DNA from: Algoriphagus aquaeductus
GTDB taxonomy: Bacteria > Bacteroidota > Bacteroidia > Cytophagales > Cyclobacteriaceae
Length of the DNA: 64,000 nt
Assembly (NCBI RefSeq): GCF_003253485.1
Contig: NZ_QKTX01000015.1
Location: forward strand, 1 to 64,000
Direction: 5' to 3'
A program made the position numbers and the translations under genes. The notes below the pieces were generated by a model. That model saw only the letters and a list, made by a program, of their open reading frames with translations, was not told the origin of the DNA and did not search any database. Shown here piece after piece: positions 1 through 6,664 of this stretch; within the stretch, counting starts at the first letter, position 1; each line of letters opens with the position of its first letter.

Positions 1-63
1 CTTATCGATCAAAGAAAGAAGTTGAGAAAAAATCGGCTGTCCGAAGAAATGTGTATTTTTCAT
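1..63 (-). CDS. N-terminus of IS4-family transposase (DUF4372-like), cut by window edge
   Basis: Only 21 codons are visible, starting at the ATG complementary to 61-63. The peptide begins MKNTHFFGQPIFSQLLSLI. The pattern GQPIFSQLLSLI resembles the opening of the DUF4372 N-terminal domain found on IS4-family DDE transposases of Bacteroidota (from memory of the family). Its position about 100 bp inside a likely terminal inverted repeat supports the call. The catalytic residues are outside the window, so it is unknown whether the enzyme is intact. Confidence 0.6.
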   Translation of the reverse strand, partial: MKNTHFFGQPIFSQLLSLIDK

Positions 64-106
64 CCGCTGTAATTTGAAGTTGTGGTAAACCTAAAATACA
101 GCAAAA

Positions 107-135
107 AGGGTAGGCTTCTGCTCAGAAGCTTACCC
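107..135. terminator. Leader hairpin inside the IS end
   Basis: GGGTAGGCTTCTG pairs with CAGAAGCTTACCC around a two-base loop, with A-rich and T-rich flanks on the two sides, so it could stop transcription in either direction. It lies between the IS terminus and the transposase start. Many IS elements carry such hairpins, which shield the transposase from outside transcription; that role is inferred here. Confidence 0.5.
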
Positions 136-202
136 TAAATTTTAAAACCGTTTCTCGGACAGTAGTGAATAAAAATTAGCGTAGAAATACGGTCGAAATT
201 CA

Positions 203-278
203 ATAGAAATACAGCCTTCGGCTGAAATACACACCTCAGATTTTGTTATCCTGCTTCTCCAGAAGCAGGATTTTTTTT
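203..278 (+). repeat. 76-bp repeat, copy 1, with hairpin and T-run
   Basis: Starts ATAGAAATACAGCCTTCGG and ends in the hairpin CCTGCTTCT-CC-AGAAGCAGG (250-269) followed by eight T. Copy 2 at 1031-1106 is about 90% identical. The hairpin plus T-run has the shape of an intrinsic terminator on the plus strand, yet it lies directly behind the stop of the minus-strand toxin gene. Confidence 0.75.
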
Positions 279-692
279 CTAAAGCCTTTCCAAAAACTGA
301 ATGGGTGTCAAAATTGGAAGTTGAGGCTTGGAGTGCCTTAAAAATTTCTGATCATTTGTTACAATTCCTTCCATTTCAGAATTGATAGCGATAAAGTAGT
401 GAATAGCATCCTCTAAGTCATCAAAATCAGATTCAATGGCACTAAGTACCTCATATTTTGAGCCTTCCAAAAAGTCAAATCTTTTAGCAATTACACCTGC
501 AATTTCTTTAGTCACTTCCAAACCTTTTGCAAGCTCGAGGTAATAACAGCAAGTTTGGAGCACTGAAATCGAGATAAAGCCATGAATCTTTCTCTCTTCA
601 AGTTTTAGGAAAAATTCATTTAATCGATCTTGGTCGGGGCTTCTTTCCAGAAAGAAATCCAAGATCACATTTACATCAAAGAAGATCTTCAT
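279..692 (-). CDS. PIN-domain ribonuclease toxin (VapC-like)
   Basis: Probable toxin of a type II toxin-antitoxin pair, an endoribonuclease acting on RNA in the cytoplasm. The 137-residue protein has the PIN pattern: DVNVILDFFLER near the N-terminus, then ESDFDDLEDAIHYFIA and IVTNDQKF near the C-terminus. These give the conserved acidic residues expected to bind metal. I start at 692 (MKIFFDVNV) because PIN proteins begin directly at the first beta strand; an upstream start at 716 would add eight residues with no family support. It overlaps the preceding antitoxin gene by 17 bp, the usual toxin-antitoxin arrangement with translational coupling. The target RNA is unknown. Confidence 0.82.
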   Translation of the reverse strand: MKIFFDVNVILDFFLERSPDQDRLNEFFLKLEERKIHGFISISVLQTCCYYLELAKGLEVTKEIAGVIAKRFDFLEGSKYEVLSAIESDFDDLEDAIHYFIAINSEMEGIVTNDQKFLRHSKPQLPILTPIQFLERL

Positions 693-948
693 AGCCCCAT
701 TTTTTGGCTTTGGCACGGTAGTACTCCTCTTTCCAATCTATTCCTTCAGGAAATTCGACCTTGGATTTCGGCAGTGACTTCATGTACTCCACCAACGTCA
801 TCCCATTGGGCAAAGGCGGACGCGGCTTTAGAAGGGTCTCAAAATGCTCCTGCACCAAATCCGACACGCTTCGGTCTTTGGACTCGGCGTAGGCTTTGAT
901 TTTTTCCAGCAGCTTTTCCTCGATGGTGATGTTGAGCTTCTTTTTCAT
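676..948 (-). CDS. Ribbon-helix-helix antitoxin (DUF6364-like)
   Basis: Likely antitoxin that binds and neutralises the PIN toxin and represses the shared promoter. The N-terminal 40 residues (MKKKLNITIEEKLLEKIKAY, then SKDRSVSDLVQEHF) match the short beta strand plus two helices of ribbon-helix-helix proteins. The C-terminal half, with PEGIDWKEEYYRAKAKKWGYE, is the probable toxin-binding tail. Length is 90 residues. It is the first gene of the pair. DUF6364 membership is from memory of similar Bacteroidota PIN partners. Confidence 0.8.
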   Translation of the reverse strand: MKKKLNITIEEKLLEKIKAYAESKDRSVSDLVQEHFETLLKPRPPLPNGMTLVEYMKSLPKSKVEFPEGIDWKEEYYRAKAKKWGYEDLL

Positions 949-1030
949 CGTATGCGTATGATTGCCCTAATGTACGTATAAATGACTGGAAATGATATCA
1001 TTCCAAAACCAGAAATAGGGTTGTAATAAA

Positions 1031-1106
1031 ATAGAAATACAGCCTTCGGTTGAAATGCACTACCTCAGATTTTGTTATCCTGCTTTGCCCGAAGCAGGAT
1101 TTTTTC
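1031..1106 (+). repeat. 76-bp repeat, copy 2, with hairpin and T-run
   Basis: Near copy of 203-278. It ends in the hairpin CCTGCTT-TGCCCG-AAGCAGG (1079-1098) and a T-run. The loop differs from copy 1 while the stem is kept, as expected if the hairpin matters. It sits directly behind the stop of the minus-strand alpha-glucuronidase gene. Confidence 0.75.
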
Positions 1107-1108
1107 TT

Positions 1109-3268
1109 CTACCACCTCGGTCTTATCCCCGGCGCAGTGGGAAATCTCAGGCTTTTGTAATACTCCAGATCTCCCTCGGGCTGTTCGATTTCGCTTGGAA
1201 ATGGTCTTTTGGATATGGATTGAAAATACAGCAGACAGGCATTTCTCCACCATTCGGCTTCTTGAACTTGGATTCCAAGAAGTTGACTCACATGAGAAAA
1301 TTGCTCTGGATCGATCGCACCATTGAGGCTTTCCCAAGTAGCTTTCATAGTTCTGGCACTTTTTACCCCATGATCATAGTGAATCCCGATTTCTTCCCAA
1401 AGTGTTTTTCCGGATTTCATGGTGTAGTCCCAGGGCAGATGATGAAACCAAAGCAGGTATTTCTCAGGAATCTGTTCCGAGTCAGACCAAGCTCTGATGA
1501 TCTCCGGCGCGTATTGTTCCAAAGCTTTGCTTCCTGTAGCAGTGCGGTCAAAACCGATTCCTATGCTATCTGCTCGGTGATAATAAAGCGCAGTCCAATC
1601 CGCTCTTCCTCCGGTCACCCAAGGTCCAGGGCCGTAGTGATGATCCCATCCCATGATGTGATGCAAGCCAAGCGGAGTCATGTAGTTGACAGCTGCTTCG
1701 TGGGAATTGAGCATAATTTCCTTGATGTTGACCAGATTTTCGGGATTTTGACCAAAGGTTAGCTTGGTCCATTCCTCAGCGATCTGCTCCGAACTCAAGT
1801 AAGGATCCCAAGCCAACCGCCCAAAAGCATACCAGTTGGCTTGGCCAAAGAGATGCCCTGTCCAATTGCGGTCGGTGCCGATATTGGACACGCCGGCCAT
1901 GAGGGTGAGCTTTTGGCCGGAGTCCGAACCGTCCACAATTCCAGCCACGGTAGAGGTGGGTGTAGGACGGTAGGTTTTGCTTTGCAGCACTTCCTTCCAC
2001 ATTGGAGACAGGTAAACAAGCTGGGTGGCCTGACCGAGATATTCCTGGGTGATTTGAAACTCAACTCCCAGATTGGTTTGCTTCACTGCCCCAAAAAGTG
2101 GGTGGAAAGGTTCCCTTGGCTGGAAGTCAATCGCACCATTTTTGACCTGAATGATCACATTCTCACGAAATTTTCCATCCAAAGGTTCAAATTCCAGATT
2201 GGCTTGCTTGTGCCTGTCTTCGTCAATTTCGTGAGAATAGACAAAAGCCCTCCAGATCAACACTCCTCCATGCGGGGCCAAAGCATCGGCAAGCATATTG
2301 GCACCTTCGGCATGCGTTCGCTTGTATTCATGCGGCCCGGGCTGTCCTTCGGAATTGGCTTTGACGAGGTATCCCCCAAAGTCGGGAATGTGTTGATACA
2401 TTTCGTCGGTCTTCTTTTTCCAAAAAGCAATCACCTCCGGATCGAGCGGATCGGCAGTTTTGAGTCCTCCGATTTCGATGGGAGCGGAGAAACGGGCCGT
2501 TAGAAAAACTTTGATGCCATACGGTCGGAAGATATCGGCCAGCACTTTGGCCTTTTTCATAAAGTCTGTAGTCAAAATCCTTGCATTGGCATTTACATTG
2601 GTAAGGGAAACCGCATTGATGCCGATACTCGCATTGGCACGGGCATAGTCAATGTAGCGAGGATCGATGTAGACAGGCAGCCGGTGCCAGTCCCAAATCG
2701 AAAAGCCTGCATAGCCTCGCTCTACCGTTCGGTCCAGATTATCCCAATGGTTGAGCATGCGAAGCTGGATTTTTGGACTTTCCATTTTTACTTTATTCAA
2801 GTCAAAACTTCCGTTTTGCAGGCTTTTGAGCCATTCAAAAACTCCATAAAGCACACCTACAGGCCGATTCCCAACGATTGTAAAGTAGGTTTTTCCCTGA
2901 AAAACCACCGGCCCCATCCAGTAACCATCTTCGCCCAGATTTCGGATCGTGACCTGATCCTGAAGTCCAAAAACCTGTGCCAGTTCTTCCCGCGTTCCAA
3001 GCCAAACCTGGGTTTGGTTCAGTCGCTCGTTGGAGAAAATAGGCGCTTTTCCGGTCATTTTGGGAGCAGCGAGTTGAAGCTCTTTTTGGATGGCCTCGTA
3101 GGTAGGATTTTTCCCGAAAAAAAAGATGCCAGAGAAAAGTCGATCTGCTTCCGAGCGCATAATTGAATTTTCGATCGGTCGGTAGTCGAGCCAAAGTTCG
3201 TAGCCATCCTTGGCAAAATTGGGAAACGAAAAAATTAGCAAGAGCGCTAGAATCAGGTATTTCTTCAT
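1109..3268 (-). CDS. GH67 alpha-glucuronidase, exported
   Basis: Removes 4-O-methyl-glucuronic acid from the ends of xylo-oligosaccharides. The 719-residue protein has a signal peptide (MKKYLILALLLIFSFPNFA) and then the GH67 fold. The acid region VKANSEGQPGPHEYKRTH (Glu near 307), NGAIDFQPREPF (Asp near 381) and EFQITQEYLG (Glu near 409) fit the family's catalytic Glu/Asp/Glu set by sequence and spacing. I start at 3268 because the signal peptide begins there; the longer frame adds 27 unlikely residues. No xylanase, xylosidase or SusCD pair lies nearby, so it stands apart from any visible xylan locus. A periplasmic location is inferred. Confidence 0.93.
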   Translation of the reverse strand: MKKYLILALLLIFSFPNFAKDGYELWLDYRPIENSIMRSEADRLFSGIFFFGKNPTYEAIQKELQLAAPKMTGKAPIFSNERLNQTQVWLGTREELAQVFGLQDQVTIRNLGEDGYWMGPVVFQGKTYFTIVGNRPVGVLYGVFEWLKSLQNGSFDLNKVKMESPKIQLRMLNHWDNLDRTVERGYAGFSIWDWHRLPVYIDPRYIDYARANASIGINAVSLTNVNANARILTTDFMKKAKVLADIFRPYGIKVFLTARFSAPIEIGGLKTADPLDPEVIAFWKKKTDEMYQHIPDFGGYLVKANSEGQPGPHEYKRTHAEGANMLADALAPHGGVLIWRAFVYSHEIDEDRHKQANLEFEPLDGKFRENVIIQVKNGAIDFQPREPFHPLFGAVKQTNLGVEFQITQEYLGQATQLVYLSPMWKEVLQSKTYRPTPTSTVAGIVDGSDSGQKLTLMAGVSNIGTDRNWTGHLFGQANWYAFGRLAWDPYLSSEQIAEEWTKLTFGQNPENLVNIKEIMLNSHEAAVNYMTPLGLHHIMGWDHHYGPGPWVTGGRADWTALYYHRADSIGIGFDRTATGSKALEQYAPEIIRAWSDSEQIPEKYLLWFHHLPWDYTMKSGKTLWEEIGIHYDHGVKSARTMKATWESLNGAIDPEQFSHVSQLLGIQVQEAEWWRNACLLYFQSISKRPFPSEIEQPEGDLEYYKSLRFPTAPGIRPRW

Positions 3269-3397
3269 GGGTTTATTAGTTTCGAGGGGTTGAAAATGGC
3301 CAAAAAGCCATGGAATTCCAATTGGTTTTACGCAGTCGATTCCTGACAATAATCGTCAAAGTGATTTTTTGGCTGTAGGAAAAAGGTCCTGCTTTCC

Positions 3398-3405
3398 TAT
3401 CTTCG
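3398..3405 (+). promoter_or_regulatory. Probable -7 box of the addAB operon (TATCTTCG)
   Basis: TATCTTCG lies 19 nt before the ATG and differs at one position from the Bacteroidota -7 consensus TAnnTTTG. The same TAnnTTCG variant appears before mlaE and sufB. No convincing -33 element is visible. Confidence 0.4.
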
Positions 3406-3424
3406 ACCTGTTACTTTTTGACAC

Positions 3425-6400
3425 ATGAACCAGAAACCCTTCATCATCTACAAATCCTCGGCAGGCTCGGGTAAGACCTACACGCTCACGCTGGAGTACC
3501 TCAAGTTGGCCCTGCAAAATCCAAGGTCAGGCTTTAAGCAGATTTTGGCGGTGACTTTTACCAATAAGGCCACGGCCGAGATGAAAGAGCGGATTTTGGA
3601 AGTGCTCGAGCGCATGAGTCAGCATGTGAAACCTGCTGAGTTTTTGGATCAGGAACTGATGAAGCATCTGAATCTGGATGAAAAGCAACTCCAAACCAGA
3701 GCTCGAGAGACTCTTTTGAGTATTCTTCATGGTTACGGCTATTTTTCGGTCAGTACGATTGATTCATTTTTCCAAAAAGTCATCCGATCATTTGCAAGAG
3801 AAATGGATTTGCAGGCAAAGTTTGATTTGGAGATGGATACCGATGCGGTCTTGGAGCGATTGGTGGATCGGATCGTGGAGAAGGTGGCTCAGGATAAAAA
3901 TCTCCGAGCTTGGCTGATCGGCTATGCCGAGGAACAGATCGAAGATGGAAAAACCTGGGATATCCGAAACGGCATCAAAGGTTTGGGTCGGGAGATTTTT
4001 CAGGAGCGGTTTAAGGCCTTTCGGGCACTTTTCCAGGAAAGTGTGGCTCAGGAAGGGTTTTTGGGAGAATTCCGAAAACAATTGCATACTGAGCGTCGAA
4101 AACTGATCGCCGAGGCAGAAGAAATGAAAGTAAAATCGGAGTCGATTCGGGTGCAGTTCGGACTAGAATGGACTGATTTCAAAGGGGGATCGAGAAGTTT
4201 TGCGTTGCGATTTTCCCGATTGGGAGATCCAAAATTTCCTTTTCCCGAACTCACAGAAGTGATGCTTCGGGATTTGCCGGATTCTACTAATTGGTTTTCC
4301 AAAGGAGCAAAAAATGCCGCCAACATCATTTCTGCAGCTGAAGGCGGTTTGATTGCCATTCTTTTTTCTTGGCCAGAAAAAGTCCTTCACTGGAATACGC
4401 TCTCCGCTTTGCAGCGTAATCTGAATGCTTTTGGGGTTTTCCGAGATTTGATTTTGGAGCTTCGGGACCTGAAAGATGAGGAGAGTATTCTCCTGATTTC
4501 GGATGTCAATGACTTTCTCAAGCAAATCACGGAAGGTAACGAGGCGCCTTTTATCTATGAGAAAATCGGCAATCAGTACCGTCACTTTCTGATCGATGAG
4601 TTTCAGGATACCTCCGATTTTCAGTGGTCCAGCTTTCGACCTTTGCTTGAAAACTCCCTAGCCTCCGGAAATACCAACCTGCTCGTGGGCGATGTAAAGC
4701 AATCCATCTATCGCTGGCGAGGCGGGAAATTGGAGCTGCTTTTGAATGAAGTTCAGCGGCAGATCCGGGAGGATTTGATTGATGTTAAAGATCTTAAAAC
4801 CAACTTCCGAAGCCTTCCAGGAATCATCGAGTTCAATAATGCACTTTTTGAGCAATTGCCGGCCTTGATGCAATCCGGTATGCAGGACTATTTCGCAGTG
4901 GATTCTCAAAATCTGCTGAATGATGCCTTTCTCGAAGTCTCTCAGAAGGTGCCTCAGAAGAAAAAAGACCTCGAGTTTCAGGGAAAAATTCACCTGGAGT
5001 TTACCGAGAAAAGCAACTCTAGAAGTTCGTCCGAGGAAGAAGAAACAGAGGAAGATGAAGCGGACGAAACCGTTTTGGCCAAACTGCCCGGCTTGGTGAT
5101 GCAGCTGCAGGATCAGGGCTATGGATTAAGCGACATTGCTTTTTTGGTGCGAAAAAATGCTCAGGGAGCTGAAATTGCCGATTACCTGATGAATTACCAT
5201 CGGGAAAATCCTGATTCGGGATATCGCTTTGATGTGCTTTCAGAAGAGTCTCTTTTTATCGACAAATCCATTGCCGTCAAATGCCTTTTGGCTTTTTTTA
5301 CCTACCTCAATAATCCCTCGGACAAAGTCGCCCTGAAGACCCTTTGGCATTATTACGCCCTGCTTTATGAGGTCGAGCTCAGCCATTCGCTTTTTTATCA
5401 GCATAGCCTGCCAAATGCACTGATGGAAAAGGAGACTCAACTGCTTTCGATGGAAAACAGGCTTCTTCAGCTTCCTTTGGTGGAACTGATGGAGGAAGGC
5501 TTGGCCTTTTTGGGTTTGACCGAAAAGCAGCAGGATTTGGCTTATGTCTCCGGATTCAAGGAGGCGGTGTTTGATTTCGTGAAGAAGAATCGAGCGAATC
5601 TGATGGGTTTCCTCGATTGGTGGGAGCTCAATAAGGGCAAACGAACGGTGAAAATCCCCGAGGATCACGATGCCATGCGCATCCTGACGATTCACAAGTC
5701 CAAAGGCTTGCAGTACAAAGTGGTGATCATGCCGTTTTTGGACTGGGGAATTGTATCAAGCGGACAGCAGGCGCCCGTGATTTGGGCGCCTTATCCCATA
5801 GAAAATCCTACCACTGTGGTGCCGCTTACCCATCAAAGTCTTTTGAAGAATTCCAATTTTGCCTCTTTTTATGAAGATGAGGTACGTTTGGCCTACCTCG
5901 ACTCGCTTAATATGCTATATGTGGCATTTACCCGTGCGGAGGAAGTGATTTGGGGCTTTTCGGATTTTACGAGAAGTAAAGAAGGCGTTAAGCTCAACCA
6001 AACCGGAAATGTACTTTACACGCTCTTTTCCACTGGGTTTCATATACCCGATCCATCCGATCAAGGTTGGAATTCTGAAATGCTGACCTTCGATTGGGGA
6101 GAGTGGGGGAGAAAAATTCCTCCAAAAAATCAAAAGCCGAAAGCACCTTTGGGTTTGCGATGGGAGATTTTGGACTGGAAGGAAAAGCTCAAAACTCGGA
6201 AATATGCCTGGGACTTTTCCGAGGACGGTCTGCAGGCCAGAAATCAGCGAAAGCTGGGTGTGATTATTCATGAGCTTTTGGCTGATTCCCAAAGCTTGGA
6301 GGACGCCTTGCGATTGCTTCGTGAGTTTACTTTCGAAGGGCGATGGGATGAGGCCACGGCTGAGGAAGTTAAGTTGCAGTTGGAAATGCTGTTTGCACTG

Positions 6401-6664
6401 GATCAGATTCAGGATTGGTTTGGTCCTGCCTACCAGTCGCTTTCCGAACAGGGAATTTTGCTTCCCGGAGGAGCACAAAAGCGTCCAGACCGAATCCTGA
6501 TCGGAAAAGATCAAGCCTTGGTCATCGATTTTAAAACCGGAGAAAAGCGGGAAACCCATCTAAGCCAAGTCAAGGAATACATAGGCTTGGTCGCCAAACT
6601 CAGTCAACTCCCGGTCAAAGGCTATTTGTGCTATCTCGAACCCACTGAAATTTTGGAAGTATGA
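3425..6664 (+). CDS. addA: AddA-like UvrD-type helicase with C-terminal nuclease
   Basis: Large subunit of an AddAB/RecBCD-type complex that unwinds and trims double-strand DNA ends for recombination. Length is 1079 residues. The Walker A motif SSAGSGKT (11-18), Walker B motif FLIDEFQDTSDFQW, GDVKQSIYRWRGG, TIHKSKGLQYKVV and LYVAFTRAEE are the superfamily 1A helicase motifs in order. At the C-terminus, GVIIHELLADS followed by RPDRILIG and ALVIDFKTGEKR (about 970-1040) forms the PD-(D/E)XK nuclease core. The stop overlaps the start of the next gene (ATGA), so the pair is translationally coupled. A short acidic insert, rich in E and D, sits near residue 540. Confidence 0.9.
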   Translation: MNQKPFIIYKSSAGSGKTYTLTLEYLKLALQNPRSGFKQILAVTFTNKATAEMKERILEVLERMSQHVKPAEFLDQELMKHLNLDEKQLQTRARETLLSILHGYGYFSVSTIDSFFQKVIRSFAREMDLQAKFDLEMDTDAVLERLVDRIVEKVAQDKNLRAWLIGYAEEQIEDGKTWDIRNGIKGLGREIFQERFKAFRALFQESVAQEGFLGEFRKQLHTERRKLIAEAEEMKVKSESIRVQFGLEWTDFKGGSRSFALRFSRLGDPKFPFPELTEVMLRDLPDSTNWFSKGAKNAANIISAAEGGLIAILFSWPEKVLHWNTLSALQRNLNAFGVFRDLILELRDLKDEESILLISDVNDFLKQITEGNEAPFIYEKIGNQYRHFLIDEFQDTSDFQWSSFRPLLENSLASGNTNLLVGDVKQSIYRWRGGKLELLLNEVQRQIREDLIDVKDLKTNFRSLPGIIEFNNALFEQLPALMQSGMQDYFAVDSQNLLNDAFLEVSQKVPQKKKDLEFQGKIHLEFTEKSNSRSSSEEEETEEDEADETVLAKLPGLVMQLQDQGYGLSDIAFLVRKNAQGAEIADYLMNYHRENPDSGYRFDVLSEESLFIDKSIAVKCLLAFFTYLNNPSDKVALKTLWHYYALLYEVELSHSLFYQHSLPNALMEKETQLLSMENRLLQLPLVELMEEGLAFLGLTEKQQDLAYVSGFKEAVFDFVKKNRANLMGFLDWWELNKGKRTVKIPEDHDAMRILTIHKSKGLQYKVVIMPFLDWGIVSSGQQAPVIWAPYPIENPTTVVPLTHQSLLKNSNFASFYEDEVRLAYLDSLNMLYVAFTRAEEVIWGFSDFTRSKEGVKLNQTGNVLYTLFSTGFHIPDPSDQGWNSEMLTFDWGEWGRKIPPKNQKPKAPLGLRWEILDWKEKLKTRKYAWDFSEDGLQARNQRKLGVIIHELLADSQSLEDALRLLREFTFEGRWDEATAEEVKLQLEMLFALDQIQDWFGPAYQSLSEQGILLPGGAQKRPDRILIGKDQALVIDFKTGEKRETHLSQVKEYIGLVAKLSQLPVKGYLCYLEPTEILEV

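Larger units (their letters stand above)
1..162 (-). mobile_element. End of an IS4-type insertion sequence (partial)
   Basis: Read on the minus strand, this stretch starts with CTGTCCGAGAAACGG, a plausible terminal inverted repeat (151-162 carries its complement). A leader with a strong hairpin follows, then an ATG opening a transposase-like frame that runs off the window. The other end is outside the window, so the second inverted repeat and the target duplication cannot be checked. The exact outer boundary may be off by a few bases. Confidence 0.6.

Noticed and set aside
37..50. Inner CTGTCCGAAGAAAT, similar to the IS terminal repeat
   Set aside because: It lies inside the transposase codons for the FFGQP region and has an extra A; probably chance, though autoregulation cannot be excluded.
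1..77. Plus-strand frames that could be the 3' end of a gene from the left
   Set aside because: The minus-strand transposase start explains the same bases better, with inverted repeat and hairpin in the right places.
1055..1762. 235-codon plus-strand frame antisense to the alpha-glucuronidase gene
   Set aside because: It lies wholly over a clear GH67 gene, has no domain pattern or promoter, and reads like a shadow frame.
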